From positions 124,001 to 188,000 of the forward strand of contig DYIL01000001.1 in NCBI GenBank assembly GCA_020723665.1: a stretch of 64,000 nucleotides of DNA. Direction: 5' to 3'. Both the position numbers and the translations under genes were made by a program. Source of the DNA: Methyloversatilis universalis. GTDB lineage: Bacteria; Pseudomonadota; Gammaproteobacteria; Methylococcales; Methylococcaceae. Under the pieces are notes generated by a model that saw nothing but the letters and a program-made list of their open reading frames with translations, was not told where the DNA came from and made no database searches. Shown piece after piece: positions 19,801 through 27,345 of the stretch (the first letter of the stretch is position 1; each line of letters begins with the position of its first letter).

Positions 19801-20093
19801 CCCAAAAAGCGTATTACAGGGCCGCGATGTTCGAATCGTTTGCCGGTTTTGGCGATCCAACGACCTTGATGGGACATCTCCCTAGTATCGATAAATCGAC
19901 ACTCGAAGAAATGTCGACACCGGCTTTGAATTCAGCAAAAAAGGACCTTGTAAGATCGGATGGCGAAGCGGCTGAGGATATCTCACAACTTCTAAGGCGT
20001 GCGGCGGGCCAAAACAGACCGGATTTGTTGAACTTGGTTGGCTCTTATAACGGCGCGGTGAAAAAAACAGTCCGCAACCCCCTGATGCCCTGA
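16809..20093 (+). CDS. traG: Mating-pair stabilisation protein TraG
   Basis: A 1094-residue inner membrane protein of F-type systems, needed for pilus assembly (N-terminal domain) and mating-pair stabilisation (C-terminal periplasmic domain). Hydrophobic segments lie near residues 30-85 and 330-480; the rest is hydrophilic, Ser/Ala-rich and probably helical. It starts at a TTG with GAGGA nine bases upstream. It is last in the traF-traH-traG block. GC content falls slightly toward the 3' end (after about 18.3 kb), which fits a variable C-terminal domain. Confidence 0.9.
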   Translation: MVFEIFSIGDSAFLAAILNAIAMIAGTGHYTMAAGVGAVLGVMMTLLRGLTHYDARGIRYQDVLASILIYLTLFAPGVKVSIEDAYTGQVQVVDNVPLGPAVAGSILSNMGYRLTRLFEQAFSTPSMTEHGFADTLQVMTTVRKNLLSRIQLGKANSPNSGGDLENSLVNYVKECTLTGVDLGLMTLDGILRNSQVLNAIKFDSDVYTTEIYTGGAPKILDCTDAWTTLDLYVRNLAVPEVENVLKEALKVALPADVQPRIDEALTVLTGGSVTALDYMLASLITPMFEKGVVGRHEDGLKWNKAAMVEQAIQQRNSQWAGEQTLFTRIVRPMMTWIEGFSYAITPLMAFAVMLGARGIHITGQYFLMLLWIQLWMPILAIVNLYITMSAAGKMAALEAAQFNLPSIYGIYQMDMAIQEWLGVGGMLASSTPAIALMLVYGGSITATHFLGRMQGGDFIDEKIASPNIVSPAPVMNMQPNYQHAPLTGVTLFGAERVLPSFQAGKDLSASVSSASAWLQQASSSFMDSLSNTASHSSGLSHEGFDAHALGSRIASSTSQTDKFIRATGEDFAQRYRDTGISGDDFAALVGGSAAIAGSLGKGKESDKESLANLKGSVSGQLQNRFHVGESQADEIASDISQKVAKDHGWQTDLARSVATDVQSGTREVASLGLQRQELSSLQQSATDTVSASETYNRTMSAQSRFGVSATYGAAETGLRFASSQTLMSGLDAALDRFGLRGDAQRLGAEWRASGLIADKEQAYAAAGMSLLTGHSSPVFRHLDGDDSRTAESIGYQLLGDAWNAPKPGTDARPDANAGLVSQTPEFGVAKSKVEQTGFHDPRNETRGLEGRVTDRIQLTEGHIAGGERSVDEAYRAGQKQVDSSADEGFGNMDSDKAAFFRSEISKAAKGGQSLAEMNYDAVGGAIYDAVQKTQGLGHYGAGGISAFVGAFKDARSQGKTMWQSFEAAYRAAPEGGAAAVDTWADQRVAETGNRLTDAQKAYYRAAMFESFAGFGDPTTLMGHLPSIDKSTLEEMSTPALNSAKKDLVRSDGEAAEDISQLLRRAAGQNRPDLLNLVGSYNGAVKKTVRNPLMP

Positions 20094-20155
20094 AACCAAT
20101 CTTTAAGCACACAGAGAGCAAGATCAACAGCGTGCTTCCGTTCGCTACGATCCGA

Positions 20156-20216
20156 AAATGCCTGGCGCGCTTCAGGGCAAGTAGAAAGGAGGGCGAATCA
20201 GGCGCGCCAAGCATTT
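20156..20216. repeat. Large inverted repeat between convergent genes
   Basis: Arms 20156-20170 (AAATGCCTGGCGCGC) and 20202-20216 are complementary with a single mismatch, separated by 31 bases. The repeat lies between the 3' ends of traG and the convergent cold-shock gene, and its right arm touches the stop of that gene. It could act as a bidirectional terminator or be a recombination scar. There is no T-tract. Confidence 0.7.
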
Positions 20217-20839
20217 CATCGGCGTAATGCAATTTTCGAAATCCTAACTGCCGCAGAAAACAATAGTGACAAAGTCTTTTTGATCGTTTCGAGGGACCAG
20301 TAAACCAAATGCACAATGAGAGCGATCGATATCGCTCCGAGCAAAGGAGACACGTCACTCCCGCCAGCAGAAGCAAGCAAGATGGCGAAGCCGACGAGAG
20401 CCAATGTTACCCAGGGAGAAAAGAATTTCTCTATCCAAGGCTCCGAAGGCTCCCGAAAATCAGCAACCTTTCCTCCGCAAAACTGGCAGATCGAATAGAT
20501 CGGCGCCCCATAGTTGAATACGACTCTGGGCACAATCGACGTACCGCAGTGAGGACAAGACATACGGCCATTGCGGGCCAATGGCTTTTTGATTTCAACC
20601 AACGAATCTGGATTCAAGCGAACGCGGACGGCACGGGGACCTTTTCCGTCCTGCCGGGGCTCGAAGAGAATGAAATTGCCGACTTCTGGCGCGAAATCGT
20701 CGGCCGTGTCAGCGACATGGAAGAACCGGCGGATACCGTCTTCACTGTCGATGAATCCGTAGCCTTTTTCTTTCGAGAACCATTGGATGGTTCCTTTCAG
20801 GATGGTCGTTCTTGGGTCCTGCTCGATCGCCAATCTCAT
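20216..20839 (-). CDS. Cold-shock domain, zinc ribbon and transmembrane fusion protein
   Basis: A 207-residue protein in three parts: a cold-shock domain (residues about 15-75, with GTIQWFSKEKGYGFI and RRFFHV, the RNP1 and RNP2 surfaces); a zinc ribbon with CPHC and CQFC pairs (about 95-130); and two hydrophobic segments near the C-terminus. A membrane-tethered nucleic-acid binding role is inferred. The start at 20839 has AAGGAG upstream. It is separated from the FlhDC-like genes by an IS630 element. Confidence 0.75.
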   Translation of the reverse strand: MRLAIEQDPRTTILKGTIQWFSKEKGYGFIDSEDGIRRFFHVADTADDFAPEVGNFILFEPRQDGKGPRAVRVRLNPDSLVEIKKPLARNGRMSCPHCGTSIVPRVVFNYGAPIYSICQFCGGKVADFREPSEPWIEKFFSPWVTLALVGFAILLASAGGSDVSPLLGAISIALIVHLVYWSLETIKKTLSLLFSAAVRISKIALRR

Positions 20840-20859
20840 GGGAGCTCCTTCCGCCTGGT

Positions 20860-21098
20860 TCACCGATAGCGTACCCGCAGAGTACCTGCTGGATCAATCG
20901 GATAGGGCGGGCTGATAGAAAATAGGTCCTCACAAGGTTCTGTCTTGGCAAAGCTGGGAATGCCGACAGCCAGCACGACAATCTTGACTGGATATGGGCC
21001 AATGGAAGGCCGCCATCGACGGACTTCATCGATGGCGGTGATTGCTGGAATGCTTTCAGAAGGCCGGTTGCGTGGCTGTCTCCGCTTCAGATACCCTA
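20860..21098 (-). pseudogene. Possible 3' remnant of a gene cut by IS630
   Basis: Reading leftward from the IS edge, an open frame runs 79 codons to a stop at 20860 (with segments such as EVRRWRPSIGPYPVKIVVLAVG) and continues for a few codons on the far side of the element before a stop. It has no clear start. It may be a gene disrupted by the insertion, lying between flhC and the cold-shock gene. I do not recognise the product. Confidence 0.3.
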
Positions 21099-21103
21099 GT
21101 GCC

Positions 21104-21810
21104 TTAACCGGGCTGAATTGACGGATACAGCCGTTTGAGTTTGATCCGCGCATCGGCGGTGGTGAACCGCCAATCCACCGTGCGGTGAGCCGTATTCCGT
21201 TCGGCTTCCCAGGCGGCAATCTCACGGGTCAGGGTGGCCGAGTCGGGAATCCGGCGGTCCAGACACTGAGTGGCCAGGGCGCTCAACTCAATCTCGGCCA
21301 TATTCAGCCAACTGCCATGCTTGGGGGTGTAGTGGATTTCCAGGCGCTCCAAGAGCCGCCGGGCTTCGGTGGGGGCAAACGCCTGATAGAGTGAGGCGGG
21401 CCTATGCGTGTTCAGGTTGTCCATCACCAGGATGATCTTCTCGGCCTGGGGGTAGTGCACGTCTACCAGATCCCGAATCACCTCCGCGAAATCCACCGCC
21501 GTGCGCCGCTCGGTGACCTTGACGTGGCGGTAGCCCGCCAAGGGTTCGAACAGCATGAACAGGTTCGCCGTGCCGCACCGTTCGTATTCATAATCGTAAC
21601 GCTCCACCTGGCCGGGTTCCGCGGGCAAAGGATGGCGCGTTTCCGCCACGAGTTGCTTACTGCATTCGTCCAGACAGACTTTCGGCCGCTTCGGATCATA
21701 AAGCCGGGTATACACCTCCAGGACATCCTCCATCGCGCAGACAAATTCGGCATTGGCGGTGGGCGGAATCACCCATTGCTTGTGTAACCACGGCTTGAGC
21801 GTGTTTTTTT
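21104..21810 (-). CDS. IS630 transposase, DDE catalytic part (second frame)
   Basis: After the A7 run, this frame continues as NTLKPWLHKQWVIPP, typical of IS630 transposases, and contains the DDE catalytic region: CLDECSKQL (first Asp), ILVMDNLNTH (second Asp) and YTPKHGSWLNMAEIE (the final Glu). It ends at 21104, six bases inside the element. It has no start of its own and is expected to be made by -1 frameshifting from the upstream frame. Confidence 0.85.
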
Positions 21811-22239
21811 CAGCGTGGTCCGGACGCATTCCGGGCTGATGGCGGGGACCACTTCGAGTGCCACGAGGTGTTGGGCCAGCAGCTTCAACGTCCAACGGGC
21901 ATGCCCTTCGGGCGCCGGGCCACAGGCCAGGGCGATCAAGCGTGCCTCCTGCGCCCCATCCAGTTTGTGAAACTGCCGCCCGGTCGGCTTCTTCCGATAG
22001 AGCGCGGCGTCCAGGCCGGATTCCACGAAGGCTTGCCGAACCCGATGAATCGTCGACAGGCTGGTATCGAACGCTTCCACCAGTTCGCCATCGCTCCACC
22101 CCGGCCCGCCTTCGCCCTGATCTGCTTTCAGCAGAATCCGCGCCCGCGTCAACGTCGTCGCGGCATGGCGCCCCTTCATCAGTAACTGCTCCAAAGTGTG
22201 ACGTTCGGCCTCAGTGAGCCGGACCAGGTAGCGGACCAT
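21769..22239 (-). CDS. IS630 transposase, helix-turn-helix part (first frame)
   Basis: The first IS630 frame, 156 residues if unshifted, encodes the DNA-binding N-terminus: a helix-turn-helix with GELVEAFDTSLSTIHRVRQAF and the Arg-rich YRKKPTGRQ linker. The start at 22239 is chosen for GGAGAG upstream; in-frame alternatives lie further upstream. At 21804-21810 the strand reads seven A residues. Slipping back one base there turns TTLKK-TRSS into TTLKK-NTLKPW and gives the full transposase. Confidence 0.85.
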   Translation of the reverse strand: MVRYLVRLTEAERHTLEQLLMKGRHAATTLTRARILLKADQGEGGPGWSDGELVEAFDTSLSTIHRVRQAFVESGLDAALYRKKPTGRQFHKLDGAQEARLIALACGPAPEGHARWTLKLLAQHLVALEVVPAISPECVRTTLKKTRSSRGYTSNG

Positions 22240-22457
22240 GACAGGAATCTCTCCAGAATGAACGAGGGGGCCATACTCTTTCATTCCAGCCTTCGCTCTG
22301 TCAACTGAGCTTGGTTGAGGCACTAGGCAACCGCCCGACGAAGAAGCGTTCAGTCAATGAACGTTAAGGTCGCATGGAGGCCTCCAGGATACCGATGATG
22401 AACCCTATGTGTCGGACACTCGGGATTCAAAACGACGGAAGATTCTCGATGGGTGTC

Positions 22458-23003
22458 CTATCGGAGCCGTGATCGCTTCATGACCTTGTTGGAGCGACCG
22501 GACTTACCCACCTGTCTAACGGCGAAGCAAATCGGACAGGCGGGGGGCAACTTGCTGTCGCCCGCCACCAGATAGGACGAGGCGCATTTCGAACAGCGAT
22601 GCATCGTTGCCGTTTTGGCTCGCATCGCCCGTGCGATCACCCAAGCCTCCGTCAAATCGGCAGGTCGCTTTCGTCTCACGTGACGGGTCAAAGTTGAAAA
22701 CAGGTCCCAGGCCTCCATCATCGCGTGAATGTCGATGACCTGAAGTACCTTCTTGCCCCCCACTCTCCGGTAGATCGCGGCAAACAGCGAAACGTAGATG
22801 TGACTGTTCCGATTCGGAAGCAACGTTGACATGGAGGGCAGCAATCCGGAACTGGGCGAGCGCCCATGGATCTCCCGATACCAGTCCCGTATGTCGGCCA
22901 AAGGTATCTGGGTGTGGAGATGGATGATGGGTGTCCGGAGTTTTCTTCGAATCAACTCCAGAGCCAGGGATCGCCGATCATGCTGCTCCGTCATTGTCGT
23001 CAT
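22458..23003 (-). CDS. FlhC-like transcriptional activator (AcaC/SetC type)
   Basis: A 181-residue FlhC-family protein. The N-terminus ALELIRRKLRTPIIHLHTQI and the middle RDWYREIHGRSPSSGLLPS match the family, and the C-terminus has the zinc-binding Cys set (CSKC near 140, CPIC near 160). In IncA/C and SXT elements, AcaCD and SetCD are FlhDC relatives that switch on all tra operons. The start overlaps the upstream flhD-like gene by 26 bases, so the two subunits are coupled. This is the strongest candidate for transfer control here. Confidence 0.85.
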   Translation of the reverse strand: MTTMTEQHDRRSLALELIRRKLRTPIIHLHTQIPLADIRDWYREIHGRSPSSGLLPSMSTLLPNRNSHIYVSLFAAIYRRVGGKKVLQVIDIHAMMEAWDLFSTLTRHVRRKRPADLTEAWVIARAMRAKTATMHRCSKCASSYLVAGDSKLPPACPICFAVRQVGKSGRSNKVMKRSRLR

Positions 23004-23301
23004 CTTCCCCTCCCCCCGCCGCAATCATCAACAAAACCCGGGCCTTGACCAGGTCCTCATCCATCTCCGTATTCTGGAATTCCTTCCAGAACTTGTCCGG
23101 TAGCCTTGACGAATAACAGAGCACGCCCGACCGGGCCAAGATCCTGATCTTCTCGAAGGACAGCTCCGGCAGACGATTCACGCTGTCCTGGGATATCCCC
23201 ATCACCAAGGATGCGTTTTGAGATTTGCCTTTCAGCGCCATATCCCGCGCCTTGAGCAAATAAAACAGATTCAGTTCATATAAGTCCAAATCGAAACTCA
23301 T
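22978..23301 (-). CDS. FlhD-like transcriptional activator (AcaD/SetD type)
   Basis: A 107-residue FlhD-family protein, the expected partner of the FlhC-like product. Family features: LYELNLFYLLKARDMALKG at residue 8 and the MGISQDSVNRLPELSFEKIRILA region. FlhD and FlhC form a heteromeric activator that recruits sigma-70 polymerase. AAGGTG lies seven bases before the ATG; a TTG one codon upstream is possible. A GC palindrome lies about 20 bases upstream and may be an operator. Confidence 0.8.
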   Translation of the reverse strand: MSFDLDLYELNLFYLLKARDMALKGKSQNASLVMGISQDSVNRLPELSFEKIRILARSGVLCYSSRLPDKFWKEFQNTEMDEDLVKARVLLMIAAGGGEDDDNDGAA

Positions 23302-23320
23302 CAATACACCTTATCGTTAG

Positions 23321-23332
23321 CCCCCTAGGGGG
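23321..23332. promoter_or_regulatory. Perfect 12-bp palindrome upstream of flhD-like gene
   Basis: CCCCCTAGGGGG lies 20 bases before the flhD-like start, close to where a promoter or repressor site is expected. No protein can be assigned. In SXT and IncA/C elements the activator genes are controlled by phage-type repressors, but none is seen in the window. Confidence 0.4.
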
Positions 23333-23535
23333 TGAAATAGTTCACAGAAAACGATGTCGGGCATCGCTATCATTCCCGTGAACGCAGCATCACAGGTGAA
23401 CTCACGACAGATGTCTTTCGCTTCGGAGAGCATGTGCAGGGGCTTTTCGGCCCTAACCCTTTTCGAGGCTTGTCGTGATCTGTACAAAAATCGTTCCGGC
23501 CGATTCTTCGCCCGGATTTGCTTTGAAACCCATCG

Positions 23536-24243
23536 TCAAAGTAGCCAGCGGATTCGTTGGGCGACCGCCAATACCCGTTGTCCATAGCGGTAGGCGTCGG
23601 TATCGTTGTGCCAACCGGCGTGATAACGCCCGATTCCGAGGGTGAGATTGCCGGGTGCCGAGCGGATTGCTTCAGCCAGCACATCGGCGCCGACCCGGAT
23701 ATTGGTTTCCGGATCCAGTAACTCTTCCGGGCTTCGCACTCGATGTCCGTGCCACCGGACATTCACTTGCATCAGGCCGACGTCGATGGCGCGAATACCC
23801 TTGGTCAGGGCATCGTTAAGGATTCCTCTGGCCACTGTCCGGGAAGATGGGATAATGGTCCGTCCTTGTCTGTTGATCGCCCAGGGCCAGGGTGTAGCCA
23901 GACGGTTGTTGACTTGAGGAGACTCGACCAGGGCTACGGCGTATAGGATGTAGGGATCCAGGCCGCGCTCTGTAGCGACTCGCCACCACGTCGTGCCGCG
24001 AAGCGCTTGCGGGCTTATGGCTTGGTTTTTTCCATCCAATGGCACGGTCGCATTGCCCGCGGCACTGGTGTCTCCGCACCAGGCGGCGGAACTCGACAGG
24101 TACAGAATGACGGCGACTGCGGCGACTCTTTTGGTATCGGCGGTCTTGAAATTTCCAAGAGCGATTTCAAGGGCCGCTCGGAAAGCGGTCTGGAATCTTC
24201 CGACGTGAGGGTCGGTGCTGTTCAGGCGTCTTGTGCAGGTCAT
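23536..24243 (-). CDS. Lytic transglycosylase (SLT type, T4SS-associated)
   Basis: A 235-residue periplasmic peptidoglycan lytic transglycosylase with a hydrophobic N-terminal signal (VAAVAVILYLSSSAAW). The family pattern is clear: YILYAVALVESPQVNN holds the catalytic Glu, followed by AIDVGLMQVNVRWH and IGRYHAG. Such enzymes open the wall for the conjugation channel (VirB1-like role). Its ATG overlaps the upstream parR stop (ATGA), so it belongs to the parM-parR transcript. Confidence 0.85.
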   Translation of the reverse strand: MTCTRRLNSTDPHVGRFQTAFRAALEIALGNFKTADTKRVAAVAVILYLSSSAAWCGDTSAAGNATVPLDGKNQAISPQALRGTTWWRVATERGLDPYILYAVALVESPQVNNRLATPWPWAINRQGRTIIPSSRTVARGILNDALTKGIRAIDVGLMQVNVRWHGHRVRSPEELLDPETNIRVGADVLAEAIRSAPGNLTLGIGRYHAGWHNDTDAYRYGQRVLAVAQRIRWLL

Positions 24244-24503
24244 CCCGACATCCCTTCTCTCAAGCGATCGCGAACCCGATGGAAGCCGGTGTCCGTCTTC
24301 CTTGCCGACCTACCCTCGATGCCGGGTATCGAATCCGGGGACAAGAAACCACCTGCCGCGGTGACGGCCCCTGAGCGCAGAACCGTCATCCCGACGCTCG
24401 CCAATAGCCTCAAGCGTTCGGCGCGCTCCCGCGAGGGCATTTTTTCGAGATCGGCTACCAGCTCGGCGTAAGCCCGACTCGGAAACTTGACGACAACCCG
24501 CAT
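24240..24503 (-). CDS. Small partition partner of the ParM-like protein (ParR/StbB-type)
   Basis: An 87-residue basic protein directly after parM, overlapping it as TGATG. Its start is MRVVVKFPSRAYAELVADL. Position and size fit the DNA-binding adaptor (ParR or StbB) that links actin-like filaments to a centromere. The sequence alone does not show a ribbon-helix-helix motif clearly, so the assignment rests on context. Confidence 0.55.
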   Translation of the reverse strand: MRVVVKFPSRAYAELVADLEKMPSRERAERLRLLASVGMTVLRSGAVTAAGGFLSPDSIPGIEGRSARKTDTGFHRVRDRLREGMSG

Positions 24504-25474
24504 CACTCAGATCCGAAGTAGTAAAAGCCGCGGGCGTTGGCGAGCTCCGGCTGTTCCGGGACGAAGATCGGGTTGGAGGGAAACAGGCTTTTGGCGATGG
24601 GTTCGTAAAGCGCCGCGCCGCCGCCGGTCAGCAGAACCGCATCCACGCTTCCCGATTCCTTGCGGAGCGATTGCCGGAGTGCCTCGAGCGCCACCGGCGC
24701 CACCCGCTCGGCCGCCCGTTGGAGGTATGGCTGGATCTCGACCTGCCGTCCGAACAGCAGCACGTGATCTCTTTGCATTCGCAACGCCTCTTCCAGGCGC
24801 TCCACGGGCGCGGTTCCGCCGTGCTCGTCGGCCATCCATCGGCTCGCCTGTTCCAGCAACACCGACATGGCTTCCAGGCTGGTCCCGCTGGACGACCTCC
24901 GGATGTCGCCCTCTTCCACCAATACCCAGTCCATCGAGAAAAATCCCGGGTCGATGACCAGCACGCGGCCTTCTTCCAGGATGGAGACGGCCTGGCTGGA
25001 CCAAAGCAGATCGAGATAGCCGCCAATCGGCTGGGGCACGACCCGGACGGCGGAGACCTCCACTTCGCGCCTCGATGTCACGCCATGCGTCCCGGCGAGA
25101 CGCTCGCCCAAGGCGTCCCGTCGCGAACGCTCCAGCCATTGCGAGACCGGCAGCCCCGTCACCAGCAAATCCACCGTGTCCCGCTCGGACAACAACAGCG
25201 CCGCATGAAACAGGGCGCGATAGGACGCCGTCTGCACGTATTCCTGGTGCAGAGCGCGATTCCAGGTGGCGAATTTCCCCGGATTCACGCAGACCGCCCA
25301 AAGCTCGCCATCGACGCTGACCCGCAGGGCGTCTTCTTGTTTACCAATCGATTCCGGCAGCCGATCGATCGGCGCGGCACCGGCCGGGTAGAGCGATACG
25401 GCGGGACCGTTTCCGGTTTCCCCCATGGCCAGCTTCAGATTCGAATAGCCAATGTCCATTCCAAGTACAAACAT
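24503..25474 (-). CDS. ParM/StbA-like plasmid partition ATPase (actin fold)
   Basis: A 323-residue actin/Hsp70-fold ATPase. Phosphate-1 motif MDIGYSNLKLAMGE at residue 6; phosphate-2 motif VIDPGFFSMDWVL near 185; adenosine motif VLLTGGGAALYEP near 290. These match plasmid-type ParM/StbA proteins whose filaments push plasmid copies apart. The start at 25474 is preceded by GGAGTGGATG; an upstream in-frame ATG at 25540 lacks a site. It is first of parM-parR-transglycosylase. Confidence 0.85.
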   Translation of the reverse strand: MFVLGMDIGYSNLKLAMGETGNGPAVSLYPAGAAPIDRLPESIGKQEDALRVSVDGELWAVCVNPGKFATWNRALHQEYVQTASYRALFHAALLLSERDTVDLLVTGLPVSQWLERSRRDALGERLAGTHGVTSRREVEVSAVRVVPQPIGGYLDLLWSSQAVSILEEGRVLVIDPGFFSMDWVLVEEGDIRRSSSGTSLEAMSVLLEQASRWMADEHGGTAPVERLEEALRMQRDHVLLFGRQVEIQPYLQRAAERVAPVALEALRQSLRKESGSVDAVLLTGGGAALYEPIAKSLFPSNPIFVPEQPELANARGFYYFGSE

Positions 25475-26149
25475 GGTTTCATCCACTCCCGGCCAACTCG
25501 CCTGGGTAAAGAGATCGGTATTGGTACGCAGCAAATGCACGGGCGTTACACAGAGACGGCAACACCCTGAAAACTCGCCCCAAGTCCTGGAACCGGGTTC
25601 GCCATAGGGCTACTCGGGGACGATTTGCATTTGTGCGTGCGGGCTTTGGTCTGCCGGGTACTCACCAAGACCTCGGCAGGACTGGTGGGCAATTTACCCG
25701 GATTTCGGTGGGGGGTGTGTCGAAAAAGATTGTCTAAATGAGCCACTTTTTCGGGTATAGGCGATGTGGTGTGGGTGGTAGATTCAGGTGGTTCACGGTT
25801 CGACGTCCACGAACCGCATGCCACAGACAGCGCGGAATGAACAAAACAGAAAAGCAAGCTACGAATCCCAAAGGAATATTGGGATTTGCGTGGCGATACG
25901 TAAAAGAGGCGTATGCCGTGCGATAGTCAATGGATTCACCAACAGTCGGGTTGTCATAGGGGGTCAACGGATGATAGGAGGCAGAAGTTTTCTAGCCATA
26001 AATTCCCAACATAGTGTTGGGATTATGGTCAAAGATTTCTTAAGGACATACCCACTCGGATCGGGAGATCGTCCCGCGAGTTTCTTCACAATCCCCTCCA
26101 TTGGGGCGAAGCCATCAAATCCCAACAGATAAGTATTTGGGAAACGACG
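25475..26149. other. Candidate oriT/regulatory region upstream of mobI-like gene
   Basis: A 675-base region with no convincing gene between divergent parM and mobI-like genes. It is AT-richer than its surroundings and contains three inverted repeats of the form TCCCAA-N-TTGGGA: 25866-25884 (N7), 26004-26022 (N7, extending to TCCCAACA-TAG-TGTTGGGA) and 26120-26142 (N11). On SXT and IncA/C elements oriT lies just upstream of mobI, so this is the best place to look for oriT. The repeats could instead be activator sites for the divergent promoters. Confidence 0.5.
25866..26142. repeat. Three TCCCAA/TTGGGA inverted repeats
   Basis: The same hexamer dyad appears three times in 277 bases, with 7, 7 and 11 bases between arms. 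The middle copy has 8-bp perfect arms around TAG. The last lies only eight bases before the mobI-like start codon, so a protein bound there would affect initiation or translation of that gene. Confidence 0.8.
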
Positions 26150-26665
26150 ATGCCCGCAGATGCGAATAAAGAAAGGGAAAAAACAGAGAGTCAAAGGGTT
26201 CCGTCCCCGGTATGCGCCTGGCTGGCCGCGTCCCTGCGCGAGTTGCAGGACGAGGCCAAGCTGCTCGTGGATGACTATTGGCGCCGACTGAAGGAAGGCC
26301 GAACCCATCAAAAACGGTATGCCCAGGGAAGCGTCGGCGTGAGGCTGCGGGCGCGGGACACCGGCGGTTTCAGCATCGAGTGGTACGAGATGGGTAGGCT
26401 GGGCGGCAGCGGGCGCTTTGTCGCCAAGAAGCAATTCAGCAAGGGGCGGCGGAGCCATCGCTATGCCCTGGATCAGGCGTTGAAAAACGAGCCTGAATGG
26501 ATCGCCGAACTGGTTCGGGAAACAGAGGAGGTCTTCGCGGATATCCGCAAGCGCCAGGCATTACTCGTCCGGATCCGGGATTCGCTCATCGCCTACGAAT
26601 CGGAAACCAGCGGCCAGACGGTGACGGCGGAAGCGATCATAAGCCGGGGAATCGACGTCACTTGA
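26150..26665 (+). CDS. mobI: MobI-like conjugative mobilisation protein
   Basis: A 171-residue protein resembling MobI of SXT and IncA/C elements, which is needed at oriT for transfer initiation with TraI. Features in common: a helical N-terminus with DEAKLLVDDYWRRL, a central GVRLRARDTGGFSIEWYEM strand, and EPEWIAELVRETEEVFADIRK followed by VRIRDSL. It is encoded alone, next to the parM operon and upstream of the toxin-antitoxin genes. The assignment is from sequence pattern and context; a search could change it. Confidence 0.6.
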   Translation: MPADANKEREKTESQRVPSPVCAWLAASLRELQDEAKLLVDDYWRRLKEGRTHQKRYAQGSVGVRLRARDTGGFSIEWYEMGRLGGSGRFVAKKQFSKGRRSHRYALDQALKNEPEWIAELVRETEEVFADIRKRQALLVRIRDSLIAYESETSGQTVTAEAIISRGIDVT

Positions 26666-26856
26666 ACTAAGGAGTTCGCGGGACCATGGACTCAGGAGGA
26701 TTGGATGAGATCGCCGCATGCCGATGTCTGCGGAATCAGCCGAATAGCCTGGGTACGAGGCGGATCAGCAGAATGGTCTTCGCTATCCTTCCTCCGGGGA
26801 ACGGATGCTGCTATCCCGGTGGTCCTGGTGTATTAGGGGTAGCAGCCAAAGGGCAG

Positions 26857-26877
26857 TATAATGGATGCCAAATGGCA
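26857..26877 (+). promoter_or_regulatory. -10 box and operator-like dyad before the ParS-RES genes
   Basis: TATAAT at 26857-26862 is followed by the inverted repeat TGCCA-AA-TGGCA (26866-26877), about 15 bases before the antitoxin GTG. A dyad over the transcription start fits autorepression by the Xre-type antitoxin. The -35 element is weak. Confidence 0.5.
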
Positions 26878-26892
26878 ACTCATGGGTGATCT

Positions 26893-27345
26893 GTGGGCGC
26901 AACATCGACCGTACCCGATTTCTTGAGCGCCGAGGCCTTGCTCGGAGGGGCTTCCGTGCTGCAGAGATCGCCGCGCTCGCCGCTGGATTGGGTGTCCGTC
27001 ATCCGCCGGGGCATTTCGGCGGCGGCGGTGGAGTCCTTGGGGAGAGCCTTACGGATTTCCCAGGCGGAATTGTCTGAGGCCTTGGGGATTCCCGAGCGCA
27101 CGCTGGCCCGGCGCAAGCGGGAAGGCACGCTGTCCAGCGAGGAATCGGCGAAACTCGTGCGCCTGGCCCGGGTGGTGCAACGCGCCGAGGAAGTCTTCGA
27201 GAACCTGGACACGGCGGTGGACTGGCTGAAAGCGACGAACGCCTCGCTCTCGGGCCAGACGCCGCTGAGCCTGGTGGATACCGAAATCGGCGCCGAGTGG
27301 GTCCTCGACACCCTGGGCCGGATTGAGCAGGGCGTGTTCGCCTGA
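26893..27345 (+). CDS. ParS/MbcA-type antitoxin (Xre-like)
   Basis: A 150-residue antitoxin with a helix-turn-helix (SQAELSEALGIPERTLARRK, near residues 55-75) and the C-terminal DUF2384 segment (AEEVFENLDTAVDWLKATN and then GQTPLSLVDTEIGAEWVLDTLGRIEQGVF). It neutralises the RES toxin encoded next and represses the operon. The start is a GTG. Its stop overlaps the toxin start as TGATG. Confidence 0.9.
   Translation: MGATSTVPDFLSAEALLGGASVLQRSPRSPLDWVSVIRRGISAAAVESLGRALRISQAELSEALGIPERTLARRKREGTLSSEESAKLVRLARVVQRAEEVFENLDTAVDWLKATNASLSGQTPLSLVDTEIGAEWVLDTLGRIEQGVFA

Larger units (their letters stand above)
21099..22323 (-). mobile_element. IS630-family insertion sequence, 1225 bp, complete
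   Basis: Terminal inverted repeats begin GTGCCTTAACCGGGCT at the left and, on the opposite strand, GTGCCTCAACCAAGCT at the right; they match imperfectly for about 30 bases. Both ends are flanked by TA (21097-21098 and 22324-22325) in a CTAG context, the usual IS630 target duplication. Inside are two overlapping frames joined by an A7 slippery run. The ends and frames look intact, so it may still be active. Confidence 0.9.
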
